Assembly (NCBI RefSeq): GCF_024436055.1
Contig: NZ_JANFNH010000005.1
Location: forward strand, 124,001 to 188,000
Reading direction: 5' to 3'
Source of the DNA: Streptantibioticus rubrisoli
Lineage (GTDB): Bacteria; Actinomycetota; Actinomycetes; Streptomycetales; Streptomycetaceae
DNA length: 64,000 nucleotides
Of this stretch, positions 27,791 through 36,350 are shown in pieces. The notes beneath the pieces were generated by a model. It ran no database searches. It was not told the DNA's origin and worked only from the letters and a program-made list of their open reading frames with translations. The stretch's first letter is position 1, and every line of letters starts with the position of its first letter. A program made the translations under genes and the position numbers.

Positions 27791-29998
27791 TCAGTGGTCG
27801 GCCACGCCGACCAACTCGGCCACCGAGTCATGGCGTATGCGGTGCGCGGGCATGCCGGTGCCAACCAGTGCGTCGACACTGCTGCGGATCATCCCGGCCG
27901 GGCCGGACAGATACGCGTCATACGAGTGCCATGGACCGCACCGCGACACCACCTCGGACAGCGGCCCGACCAGCCCGTCGGACGGTCCTTCGGAGACCAC
28001 GGGGCGCACCGACAGCCAGCCGTACTCCTGCTCCAGCCGGAGCATGGTGTCCAGGTCGTAGAGGTCATGGCCGCTGCGGGCACCGTAGAAGACCTCGACC
28101 GCGCGTCTGCGGCCGTGCTCCGCCACGTCCTCGATCAGCGCCTTGATCGGCGCGATTCCGGTTCCACCGCCCAGGCACAACAGCCCGTTGTCAGTGCCGT
28201 GGTCCACAATCATGGAACCGGCGGGAGGACCGAGCCGGATCACGTCACCGGGGCGGGCACGGTTGACGAGAGCCGAGCTGACCCATCCGGCCGGTACCGC
28301 CTTGATGTGGAACGACAGAAGTCCATCCGGACGCGGGGCGGACGCGAACGAGTAGTGCCGCCACACCCGCGGCCACCACGGGGTTTCCACGCTGGTGTAC
28401 TGCCCGGCGAGAAAGGGGTACGGCTGGTCGGGACGAACGGTGATGACGGCGATGTCCTGGGTACGCCGCTCGTGGGAGACGATCTCCGCCTGCCACCACG
28501 CCGGTGAGGTCAGCGCGGCGGCGGCCGCGGCGTCGATCATGATCTGCGAGATGGTGGTGTACGCGCGCACCCACGCGGCTTCGACCTCCTCGTTCCAGAC
28601 GTCGGAGGCATAGCGGGTGAGCGCGCCGATCAGGCACTCGCCGACCGCGGGGTAGTGCTCAGGCCGGGTGCCGTACTTGCGGTGTCCGCGGCCGAGGTTG
28701 GACAGGTACTCGGTGAGCGTGTCGACGTCGTCCACGTGCTTGGCGGCGGTCAGCAGTGCCTTGAACAGCCGGTCGCGCTGTACGTCCATCGCCGCGGGGA
28801 ACAGGTCGCGCAGCTCGGGGTTGCGCAGGAACAGCGACGCGTAGAAGTACGACGTGGTCTTGTCCGCGATGGGCTCGATGGCCTCCATCGTGCGACGGAT
28901 GAGTATGGCGTCGGCGGACGGAGCGGCCTGGCTGGCCGTCGCTCGGAGCGTGGCGGCAGGGGTCCGCCTGGGTTCCTCCCGCCGAGTGGGAGGTTCTGGT
29001 GCGCCGCTGCGTTCCGGCGCGGCGGGCGGCCGTGCCGCCGCAGCCGTCCTTGGTGCTGCCGTCCTTGGTGCCGCGGACTGCCCCGGTCGAGCGGTGAGTT
29101 GGGGCTCGGGGGACATGGACGGCCTTGCGGGCGTGGTGGGTTGGCGCTCGGGCATGCCGCCGTGCTCCCGCGGGGTGTGGTCCCCCGCGGCGGGCGGCCG
29201 TGCCGCCGCCGTGAACTGCTCTGCCGTGCCGGAACGTTCGGGCGATGTGGCACCGGGCCCCGGCGGGGTGTGGACACCCGGCACCGGCGGGGTCTGCCCC
29301 CAGGTGGCGGTCGGCTCCGGCGGCCGGGCATCGGCGGCCGGTCGCGGCGCGCCCTCGCCGTGCTTGGAGTGCTGGTGCTCGGCGGGATGGGCCGGGGAGG
29401 GGTAGAACCAGGAGCCTTCGGAACCGGTCGGCGTCTCAGGGCGTGCTGCCTGCGGCGCGGACGCCCCCACCTCCCGGTCCCCAGCCTCGGGTTGCGGTCC
29501 GCGCTGCTGAGGCGCCGTCTCCGAACGATCACCCAGCATGGCGGCCGCCGCCTCTGCGGCGGACCTCGCGGACCGCCCTTGCCGGGTCGGCAGCAGTGGA
29601 CGAGTGGCCTCCGCTGGAGGAGGAACGTCCCGCTCCGTGGCCCACGGCGCCTCGGAGGGTGGCTCCTGACCACCGGGCTCCGGCCGCCGGGCGGTGCTGC
29701 CCACCGGCCGTATCGCCGTCGGGGTGCGGCTCGGTATTCCGGCGCTGCCGCCATCGGCCGACCGCTGGTGCGCGGCTGTTTCCCGCTGCCCGGAGTCGGA
29801 AAAGTCGCCGGTGGCGGGATCGTCATTGGCCGGATCGGCCGTGGAGTGCGGCTTCGCCGGGCTGAACCAGTCCCAATCGCCCTGGTTTTCCGACGCGGAT
29901 GCGGCGGAAGCGGCGTTCGCCTCGCCAGATCGGCCGTTGCCGTATCCCCTATTGGGTCCGGGCCCCCGATCGGCCGAACTGCTGGTCAGAGCGTCCAT
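27791..29998 (-). CDS. Flavohemoglobin with long disordered N-terminal extension
   Basis: 735 residues. Residues 1-360 are Pro/Ala/Glu/Arg-rich low complexity. A globin domain follows at 361-499 with TyrB10 (386), GlnE7 (407) and proximal HisF8 (439, in GRGHRKYG). From residue 500 there is a FAD/NAD(P)H reductase with RHYSFAS (548-554) and GGGTGIAP (about 611-618). Tyr/Gln in the distal pocket and the reductase are those of nitric-oxide dioxygenases, which turn NO into nitrate. Typical Hmp is about 400 residues, so the extension is striking. ATG 29998 has GAGG 6 bases upstream; ATG 30052 is possible. A PNPOx gene follows. Confidence 0.88.
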   Translation of the reverse strand: MDALTSSSADRGPGPNRGYGNGRSGEANAASAASASENQGDWDWFSPAKPHSTADPANDDPATGDFSDSGQRETAAHQRSADGGSAGIPSRTPTAIRPVGSTARRPEPGGQEPPSEAPWATERDVPPPAEATRPLLPTRQGRSARSAAEAAAAMLGDRSETAPQQRGPQPEAGDREVGASAPQAARPETPTGSEGSWFYPSPAHPAEHQHSKHGEGAPRPAADARPPEPTATWGQTPPVPGVHTPPGPGATSPERSGTAEQFTAAARPPAAGDHTPREHGGMPERQPTTPARPSMSPEPQLTARPGQSAAPRTAAPRTAAAARPPAAPERSGAPEPPTRREEPRRTPAATLRATASQAAPSADAILIRRTMEAIEPIADKTTSYFYASLFLRNPELRDLFPAAMDVQRDRLFKALLTAAKHVDDVDTLTEYLSNLGRGHRKYGTRPEHYPAVGECLIGALTRYASDVWNEEVEAAWVRAYTTISQIMIDAAAAAALTSPAWWQAEIVSHERRTQDIAVITVRPDQPYPFLAGQYTSVETPWWPRVWRHYSFASAPRPDGLLSFHIKAVPAGWVSSALVNRARPGDVIRLGPPAGSMIVDHGTDNGLLCLGGGTGIAPIKALIEDVAEHGRRRAVEVFYGARSGHDLYDLDTMLRLEQEYGWLSVRPVVSEGPSDGLVGPLSEVVSRCGPWHSYDAYLSGPAGMIRSSVDALVGTGMPAHRIRHDSVAELVGVADH

Positions 29999-30578
29999 GG
30001 TCTGCCTCGAACATCTCCCGGTCGGATTCCATACGTCACGATCGAAACGCATCAAGCGGCGTTCCGGCTGTTTCCCCCATTCAATGTCCGCGTTCCGCCC
30101 GTACCGGCGCTTACCCGCTGGGCCGCACCCAGTACCGATGGCGCGGACGCGCCGCACCGGCCCCCAGGCGTGGCCGTCGACGGCCGGTCGCAACGGGGAG
30201 AGCGTGCCACGTCTCGCAACGGCATAGGACAAATAGCCGGAAGTCCGGGTAACGGAAGGCTGTTCAGGTTAAGGTGGGTTGGCTCATCGCTTCGACCCTG
30301 CCCTTGCTGCACATCGATTCCACCCGACAGACTCTCCGGCTTCGCGGCGGCAGGCCGCGAACGATCGCAGTCGACCATACCGGGCGGTCGTGAATCCACA
30401 AGCCCCGATACCCCCGGCGCATCCAAGTTCCGCCAATTTCCGTGACTCTGCCCACAGACGCCCGGAATTCACTTACGCAGCGTCGCCGCCCACCATCAAC
30501 CGCTTTGGCGGGACGGTCGAGTTGAACTCCCCGCTTTACTGGGCGGTAATAACGGGTGAGGCGCTGCCTTCGCGCAGG
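29999..30578. other. 580-bp gap upstream of flavohemoglobin
   Basis: Contains no ORF with a ribosome site, no tRNA and no strong terminator. It must hold the flavohemoglobin promoter and the end of the HAD transcript. I looked for an NsrR-type palindrome and found none that I would defend. A small CCGC-TTT-GGCGG hairpin (about 30499-30511) may end the HAD transcript. Confidence 0.4.
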
Positions 30579-31211
30579 TCATCCGCCCAGTACCAACTCG
30601 TAGGCGGCGCACAGGTCCTGACCGGCGTAGGAGAACGTGGCGAGCTCGCTCACATGGTGGTCGCCGTTCACCGCCACCGAGGTGGACACCACCGAGAACA
30701 ACGCGGCGTCCGACATGGAGTCCCCGTACGCCACGCACTGCGCACGTGTGAGCCCGTACTCCGCGCACAGCCGGTCCGCGATCCGCACCTTCGACTCCGG
30801 CACCAGAACACCCGACACATCCAACGGTGCTCCCCGGAAAGGCAGTTCCGGAAACCTGCCGCCGAACGCCGCGTGCGCGCCCCACTCCGTAAGCCGCCGC
30901 ACGAAGAAGTCCGGGGAAAGCGAGATCACCGCGCAGAACTCACCGCGTGCCCGGATGTCGGCCCAGACCTCGCGTATGCCATCCAACCAGGGCGCCCCTT
31001 CGAAGGCCGCCGCGACCTGCTCGACGGTAAGGCCCTGCCACAACTCGTAGGCCCGTCGCGCATAACCTGGCGAATCGATCAGCCCGGCCATGAACTCGGC
31101 GTCCAGCGCCCGGAACTCCTCGATAAGCCCCAGTTCCCGGGCGAGTTCCACATTCGCGGACGAGCCATACAGAAGCGTTCCGTCCATGTCGAAAAGGTGC
31201 AGCTTCCCCAC
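30579..31211 (-). CDS. HAD-superfamily phosphatase (IB / SerB-like)
   Basis: 210 residues with all four HAD motifs: LFDMDGTLLYGSS (nucleophile Asp8, acid Asp10), VISLSPDFF (motif II Ser), ESKVRIAD (motif III Lys) and VAYGDSMSDAALF (motif IV). A helical cap sits between motifs I and II. Closest to the HAD-IB/phosphoserine-phosphatase type; the substrate is unknown. GTG 31211, with GGGGG 5 bases upstream, puts the nucleophile near the N-terminus as usual. Confidence 0.88.
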   Translation of the reverse strand: MGKLHLFDMDGTLLYGSSANVELARELGLIEEFRALDAEFMAGLIDSPGYARRAYELWQGLTVEQVAAAFEGAPWLDGIREVWADIRARGEFCAVISLSPDFFVRRLTEWGAHAAFGGRFPELPFRGAPLDVSGVLVPESKVRIADRLCAEYGLTRAQCVAYGDSMSDAALFSVVSTSVAVNGDHHVSELATFSYAGQDLCAAYELVLGG

Positions 31212-31338
31212 CGAGACCCCCTTGTGTGTGTCACGGCACGATATCGGCGGGCCGCGATGGGCCTGCTGCCAGGGAAGACGCCGTGAATACTCCCGCCGTG
31301 CGACGCCCCGGCGCGTGGTCGGGGCCACGGTTGGAGCC

Positions 31339-31839
31339 ATGAACCTCACCCGCCGGACGCGTCGCGCCGTCCTCGTGCTCCACGTCGCCGTCTCCGTCGG
31401 CTGGCTCGGTCTCACCGCCGCGCTGCTCGCGCTGGGCATCGCCGGTGCCACGAGCCGTGGTCCCGGTACCGCTGCCGCCGCCTACCGCGCCATGCGCATC
31501 CTCGCCGACTGGCTGATCACCCCGGTCAGCCTTCTCTCGCTGGTCAGCGGCCTGGTGCTGGCGCTCGGAACGCACTGGGGCCTGGTCCGGCACCGCTGGG
31601 TCCACACGAAGTTCTGGCTGACGCTCGCCGCCACCGGGGCCTCGATACTGGCGTTGCGCACCATCATCGGGCAGGCAGCCGACGCGGCGGTGGCCGGACT
31701 TCCGGTACCTGCCGGGGGCCGGGACCTGGTCATCGCACCCAGCGTGGCGCTGGCGCTGTATGTGTTCATCACCGCGATCTCGGTGATCAAGCCCCGGGGG
31801 CGCACCCGGCGCGCCAGCCGATCGTTGACGCATCCCTAA
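31339..31839 (+). CDS. Four-TM membrane protein (DUF2269-like)
   Basis: 166 residues with four helices: VLVLHVAVSVGWLGLTAALL, WLITPVSLLSLVSGLVLAL, KFWLTLAATGASILALRTI and IAPSVALALYVFITAISVI. His and Trp residues near helix ends (LHVAVSVGW; HTKFW) recall small heme or metal membrane proteins, but this is only a resemblance. ATG 31339 is divergent from the HAD gene. Ends 74 bp before the GntR start. Confidence 0.75.
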   Translation: MNLTRRTRRAVLVLHVAVSVGWLGLTAALLALGIAGATSRGPGTAAAAYRAMRILADWLITPVSLLSLVSGLVLALGTHWGLVRHRWVHTKFWLTLAATGASILALRTIIGQAADAAVAGLPVPAGGRDLVIAPSVALALYVFITAISVIKPRGRTRRASRSLTHP

Positions 31840-31862
31840 CGCCCCTGGGGATGCCGCTGTTG

Positions 31863-31897
31863 GTCGGTCTGTTCTATAAAAGCTAGAACAGACCGAC
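31863..31897. promoter_or_regulatory. Operator palindrome of the YtrA-type GntR operon
   Basis: A perfect 14-bp inverted repeat, GTCGGTCTGTTCTA (31863-31876) and TAGAACAGACCGAC (31884-31897), with a 7-bp AT-rich spacer. TATAAA at 31875-31880 overlaps it and could be the -10 box. It lies 16 bp upstream of the GntR gene, the usual place for autoregulation by a YtrA-family repressor. Confidence 0.85.
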
Positions 31898-31912
31898 AGT
31901 GGGAGTCCGGAC

Positions 31913-32353
31913 GTGATCCTCAGCCTCGACCTGGACAGCGAGGTGCCGATATATCTGCAGATCCGGGACCGGATCGTGGAGGCCATCGCGTCCGGCGAGC
32001 TGGCAGAAGGCAGTTCGCTGCCATCCACCCGGCAGCTCGCGGTCGATCTCGGCATCAATTTCCACACCGTGAACAAGGCCTACGACCTGCTGCGACAGGA
32101 AGGGCTGCTGCGGATCAACCGCAAGAGCGGTGCCCTGGTGCAGCGTGACGCCCGCACCGGCCCACCGGAGCCCGGCTTCACCGACGAGTGGGAGACACGG
32201 CTGCGGACGCTGCTCGCCGAAGCGGTCGCCCATGGCGTCGACCACCCGGCGGTACTGGGCAGCTGCGCCGCCGTACTGACCTCGTTCACACCGACCGCGC
32301 CCACCGCACAGGGCGCGGACCACGGGGCAGAGCAAGGAGATTCGGCGTCATGA
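31913..32353 (+). CDS. GntR-family regulator, YtrA subfamily
   Basis: 146-residue repressor. The winged HTH, residues 8-78, includes VPIYLQIRDRIVEAIASGEL, LPSTRQLAVDLGINFHTVNK and the wing. A short C-terminal dimerisation helix without a ligand domain is the YtrA layout. Such regulators normally control the ABC or membrane genes next to them. GTG 31913 follows GGAG. Its stop overlaps the next gene by ATGA. A perfect palindromic operator precedes it. Confidence 0.9.
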   Translation: MILSLDLDSEVPIYLQIRDRIVEAIASGELAEGSSLPSTRQLAVDLGINFHTVNKAYDLLRQEGLLRINRKSGALVQRDARTGPPEPGFTDEWETRLRTLLAEAVAHGVDHPAVLGSCAAVLTSFTPTAPTAQGADHGAEQGDSAS

Positions 32354-33441
32354 ACAGCGCGGCACTGGACGCGGTCCTGGCAGTGGTGATCACGGCACTG
32401 GCGTGGCTCACGCCCTCGCTGACCAATACCACGCTGCCCTTCGGGGTACGGGTCCCCGCCGAGCGGGCCGACGCCGCAGTGATCGGCGAACAACGCGCGC
32501 GCTACCGGTGGTTGGTGGCCGTCGGCGGCCTGGGACTGACCACCGTGTGGACCGCGCTGGCGGCCACCATCGGCTTCCCCTTTCCCGGTGTGCTGCCCTT
32601 GCTGGTCCTGGCCATGTGCCTGGCCGCCTTCGTCCGGGCCCGCACGGCGATCGTCTCCGCCAAACGGGACGAGGACTGGTACCGCGGCCTGCGCCAGGGC
32701 GTGGTGACCGACACCTCGCTGCGCACCGAGCCGGGACGCTTCCCCTGGCTCTGGTCGATCCCCGCACTGCTGATCGTCGTGGGCACGGCGGTGACCGGCG
32801 TGGTCGTCTACCCGTCGCTGCCCGGGCGCCTTCCGGTGCACTTCGACGCGGCCGGTCACGCGGACCGCTACGCCACCAAGTCGGTCGGCAGCGTGTTCGG
32901 CCCGGTCTTCGCACAGCTCGGTGTGACCGCGTTGCTCCTGGTGGTGTCCTGGCTCGCGTTCCGCGCCCGGCCCGAGCTGGACCCGGCCCGGCCGGTCGAC
33001 TCCGCGCGCAGGCACCGGCGCTTCTCGGTACGCGCGGTGGTCTCCGTGCTGCTGCTCGCCGCGTGCGCCAACCTCTCGATGTTGGTCGCGGCCTGGTCGA
33101 TGTGGCATGCCGGAAGCCTGTCGCCGGTGCTGGTCCTGCTGCCGCTGCTGATCGGTCTGGCCGTCGTGGTCGGCATCGCGCTGCGCACCGGGCAGGCGGG
33201 CAGCCGACTGCCCGAGGCGCCGGACGCGGAACGGGAGCCGGACACCGGCATGGTCCAGCGCGACGACGACCGGTACTGGCACGCAGCCGGATCGGTCTAC
33301 GTCAACCGCGCGGATCCCTCGCTGATGGTGCAGAAACGGTCCGGTTTCGGCTGGACCTTCAACTTCGGCAACCCGCGCGCACTGCTGGTGTTCCTGCTCA
33401 TCATCGGCGTTCCGCTTCTGCTGCCGCTGATCGTCCACTGA
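32350..33441 (+). CDS. DUF1648/DUF5808 membrane protein
   Basis: 363 residues with about seven membrane helices. The central part, SLPGRLPVHFDAAGHADRYA (about residues 157-176), is the DUF1648 (SdpI-like) signature. The C-terminal RYWHAAGSVYVNRADPSLMV and KRSGFGWTFNFGNP pieces are a DUF5808 domain, followed by a last helix. ATG 32350 overlaps the GntR stop by 4 bp. DUF1648 proteins include immunity/signalling partners in Bacillus; a cell-envelope stress role is a guess. Confidence 0.83.
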   Translation: MNSAALDAVLAVVITALAWLTPSLTNTTLPFGVRVPAERADAAVIGEQRARYRWLVAVGGLGLTTVWTALAATIGFPFPGVLPLLVLAMCLAAFVRARTAIVSAKRDEDWYRGLRQGVVTDTSLRTEPGRFPWLWSIPALLIVVGTAVTGVVVYPSLPGRLPVHFDAAGHADRYATKSVGSVFGPVFAQLGVTALLLVVSWLAFRARPELDPARPVDSARRHRRFSVRAVVSVLLLAACANLSMLVAAWSMWHAGSLSPVLVLLPLLIGLAVVVGIALRTGQAGSRLPEAPDAEREPDTGMVQRDDDRYWHAAGSVYVNRADPSLMVQKRSGFGWTFNFGNPRALLVFLLIIGVPLLLPLIVH

Positions 33442-33505
33442 CCTCCCGTTCCGTCACATCACCATCACCACCCTCTTGTGACCTCTCAACCTCCCCGGAG
33501 GAAGC

Positions 33506-34606
33506 ATGCGTTGGCGCAACAGCTCCTGGCGGCACCGTGTTCTGGCCGCCTTACTGGCCGCGGTGGCCGCCACCACGGTCGCGCCGGTGGCCCAGGCGAC
33601 CGCGGCCCCTCGGCCCGTGCCCCTGGTACCGGCCGCCGACCGCGAGATACGGTTCACCGCTGACGGCAGCACGGCGTACGGCACCGTGCACATCCCCGCC
33701 CACCGCGCGGGCCACCGGCTCGCCGCCGCGCTGCTGCTCCCGGGCAGCGGGCTGACCGACCGCGACGGTGACGAACCGCCCGCGTTCACCCCGCACACCC
33801 TCGCCCTGTTCGCCGACACCCTCGGCGATGACGGTGTGATGAGCCTGCGCTTCGACAAGTACGGCACCGGGCGGACCGGATGGGGCCGCTACCGGAACTC
33901 CGACCACATCGACCTGGCCGCCTTCACTGGCCAGGCCGTGGCCGCCTACGACGCGCTGCGCGCCCAGCCCGAGGCCGACCCGAGCGCGATGCTGATCGTC
34001 GGGCACAGCGAGGGAGGCCTCCAGGCCCTGCTGGTGGACCGCGCCGTACCGGCCAAGCCCGCCGGGCTGGCACTCATCGCCCCGCAGGACACCAGACTGC
34101 TGGACGCGATCGACTACCAGCTCGCCGGTCAGCTCGACCAGGCCGTGGCCGTCGGCCAACTCAGCGTCGAACAGGCGGCGTTGAACAAGGCGGGTGTGCG
34201 CCGGGCCATCGCGGACTTCCGCGCCCACCGTCCGGTGGACACCTCGGGGCTGCTGCCATCCATCGCCTCCTTCCTGGGCGCCCTGTTCGGTCCGCACAAC
34301 GCCGTCTTCGTCCGCAGCGACGACGCCGACTATCCGCCGGACATCGCCCGGAGCATCGCCCATCGCACCCGCGCCCTGGTCACCTGTGGCACCGCGGACA
34401 CCAACGTGCCGTGCCGCACCACTCCGCCGCTGCTCGCCGCCCTGGCCAGCACCCGTACCACCGGTCCCGGGCTACGGGTACTGCCCGGCATCGACCACCT
34501 GTTGCACCCGGCGGGTACCCCGGCCAACGACCGGTCACTCGCCCCCGCCGCGCGGCGCGCCCTCTACGACTTTGTCCGCCCCTGGCGGCAGCTCACAGCG
34601 AGTTGA
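33506..34606 (+). CDS. Secreted alpha/beta hydrolase with a TTA codon
   Basis: 366 residues. An exported serine hydrolase with a twin-basic signal peptide (MRWRNSSWRHRVLAALLAAV, cleavage after about residue 34). The nucleophile elbow is GHSEGG with Ser168. The late His is in GIDHLLHP. Codon 16 (33551-33553) is TTA, so translation should depend on the bldA tRNA, a classic mark of development-linked Streptomyces genes. GGAGG precedes ATG 33506. It is third in the GntR operon. Its end overlaps the convergent hydrolase gene by 14 bp. Confidence 0.86.
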   Translation: MRWRNSSWRHRVLAALLAAVAATTVAPVAQATAAPRPVPLVPAADREIRFTADGSTAYGTVHIPAHRAGHRLAAALLLPGSGLTDRDGDEPPAFTPHTLALFADTLGDDGVMSLRFDKYGTGRTGWGRYRNSDHIDLAAFTGQAVAAYDALRAQPEADPSAMLIVGHSEGGLQALLVDRAVPAKPAGLALIAPQDTRLLDAIDYQLAGQLDQAVAVGQLSVEQAALNKAGVRRAIADFRAHRPVDTSGLLPSIASFLGALFGPHNAVFVRSDDADYPPDIARSIAHRTRALVTCGTADTNVPCRTTPPLLAALASTRTTGPGLRVLPGIDHLLHPAGTPANDRSLAPAARRALYDFVRPWRQLTAS

Positions 34607-35795
34607 GGAACTCGCCCACGGCCAGGGCGAATCCAGTGGGATCGCTCTGGTGGACCGTGTGTCCGGTGGGCAACCGCACGAGCCGTGTGTTGGGACGCCG
34701 AGCCGCCATCTCCTTGGCGTGCTCGGCGTCCAGCGTGTCGCTGGACGTGCCGTGGACGAGCAGCGCGGGGCAGTCCGTGGCCAGCCAGTCCGCCCAGTGG
34801 TCACCGATGACCTGCTGGTGCGAGGCGACCATGTCCGTCGGGCGGAAGGCCAGACCCCAGCCATCGGGGAACTCACGTATGGAGTCCGTGAGATAGCGTG
34901 CCGCGTCTCCCAGCCGCTCGACCAATGCGTCCCTGCTCGGCGCCCGGCTGGGCCACACCAGGCAGAAGGACAGGTCGTCGTCGACCACCGCACCGATGTC
35001 CTCGATCACAAGGGCGCTGACCAAGTGTGGGTAGGCAGCGGCCAGTTGGTAGGCGTTGACCCCGCCGAGCGAGTGGCCCAGCACCACCGCGGGGCCGAGG
35101 TCGAGCCGGTCGAGCAGGGCCGCCGCGTCCTGGAGGTAACCGGAGCGGGAGTAGTCCGGCTGCTCACCCTCCCCTGATATGGGCCGGTCCGAGTGGCCGT
35201 GACCGCGCTGGTCGGGCGCGATAACCCGCCACTCGGGGGCGAGTTGGCGGGCGAGGCGGGTGAACGTACGGCCCTCGCAGAAGTGCCCGTGCAGCGCGAG
35301 CAGTGGCCGACCCGGACCCCCGAAGTCCAGGTACGACAGCCGCCTCCCGTCGAGCTCCAGGCACCCACGTGCTGGTTCGGGCTGGTAGGGCGGGAACTCC
35401 GCTCCCAACTGCCGCTCCAAGCGGCTGCGCAGCAACAGGTACTCCGTCCTTCTGCGCACCGGCGTTCCGGGTGGACGCGGCACGATCCGTCCGCCGTCCA
35501 CGGCCTCCCCCAGCCGGAACTGCTCGCGCGTAAGGTCGACCTCCAGACCACTGGGCAGTCGGTTCCACCAGTGGTGGCCGCGGCCCTCGTCGCCGAGGCG
35601 CACCTGCCCGAGCACCAGGTCGCCGCCGAAGAGGTCGTTGACCACCAGCGCGGTGATGTCGCAGTGGCCCCACGCTGGATTGTCCGGCTGCCAGGGAGCA
35701 CGCGCGAGATCGTCCGCTGAACAGGTGTCCGCGGCCCAACTGGCTTGCAGCGCACGCTGAATGTGGACGAGCGTCCACGGAGTCGACGGCTTCAT
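34593..35795 (-). CDS. YunG-like domain fused to alpha/beta hydrolase
   Basis: 400 residues in two parts. Residues 1 to about 120 resemble the small YunG family: IQRALQASWAADTCSADD, NPAWGHCDITALVVNDLFGG, HHWWNRLPSGLEVDLTREQF. From about 142 there is an alpha/beta hydrolase with the oxyanion block LLALHGHFCEGRTF, GHSLGG nucleophile elbow (Ser242), and His in LPTGHTVHQ. ATG 35795 keeps the YunG-like part whole. YunG proteins are usually stand-alone and unstudied. The Cys/His in WGHCD and HHWW hint at a papain-like or metal site. Confidence 0.83.
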   Translation of the reverse strand: MKPSTPWTLVHIQRALQASWAADTCSADDLARAPWQPDNPAWGHCDITALVVNDLFGGDLVLGQVRLGDEGRGHHWWNRLPSGLEVDLTREQFRLGEAVDGGRIVPRPPGTPVRRRTEYLLLRSRLERQLGAEFPPYQPEPARGCLELDGRRLSYLDFGGPGRPLLALHGHFCEGRTFTRLARQLAPEWRVIAPDQRGHGHSDRPISGEGEQPDYSRSGYLQDAAALLDRLDLGPAVVLGHSLGGVNAYQLAAAYPHLVSALVIEDIGAVVDDDLSFCLVWPSRAPSRDALVERLGDAARYLTDSIREFPDGWGLAFRPTDMVASHQQVIGDHWADWLATDCPALLVHGTSSDTLDAEHAKEMAARRPNTRLVRLPTGHTVHQSDPTGFALAVGEFLNSL

Positions 35796-35858
35796 GCGAC
35801 CAGCCTGCCAGGCCCCACTGACAACGACCGGGGCTCGCAGCGATGCCCCCAACCGGCA

Positions 35859-36206
35859 TCAGGTTCCGTGAGCCGTTGCCCGCCGGACTTGGTAGTTCCA
35901 GCGGGTGAGCGCCCGGACGACGGTTTCGGCGCCGATGGGGTTGGCGCTGTGGACGAAGATCGTTCCGATGTGGAACGGCCGTCCGCTGAAGGCGGCTTCT
36001 TCCATGAGGGTCACCACGGGCATGATGCTGTCGTCGCCACCGAGATCATGGTCGAGCCAGAGTTCGTCGATGAAGCTGTCACGGTGCTCTCGCAGAAGCT
36101 CGATGCCTTCGCGGCTGGTGCGGGCGACCCGCGTGGCTCTGGGGAGCGGTCGGATGTCGTCGATGCCGAGGATGACGGGCGTCGGCGCGGCTGGGTCCTC
36201 TTTCAC
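35859..36206 (-). CDS. cREC-type cyclic-phosphate-processing receiver-like protein
   Basis: 115 residues. Compact alpha/beta protein matching the receiver-like family named for cyclic-phosphate processing: VILGIDDIRPLPRA (residues 11-24), IDELWLDHDLGGDDSIMPVV and PFHIGTIFVHSANPIGAET. The acidic LDHDLGGDD pocket resembles a response-regulator active site. Comparative genomics has linked the family to RNA ends with 2',3'-cyclic phosphates. The start codon is GTG 36206. No RNA-repair partner is adjacent here. Confidence 0.72.
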   Translation of the reverse strand: MKEDPAAPTPVILGIDDIRPLPRATRVARTSREGIELLREHRDSFIDELWLDHDLGGDDSIMPVVTLMEEAAFSGRPFHIGTIFVHSANPIGAETVVRALTRWNYQVRRATAHGT

Positions 36207-36350
36207 CTGGCCATCATCACAGTAGAGCGGCCTTGAGCTTCCGCCATGAAACCGGAGACCTCACAACGTCTGTAGGGTCTCGCGCTCGGCTTCCTAGGGC
36301 GGCTTCGTGACCTTCGCCTTCCGCGCTGCCTCGGGTTGCCTCCGGCTGCT

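Noticed and set aside
29999-30578. NsrR or other NO-responsive operator before the flavohemoglobin gene
   Set aside because: Searched by eye and found no palindrome with the right spacing.
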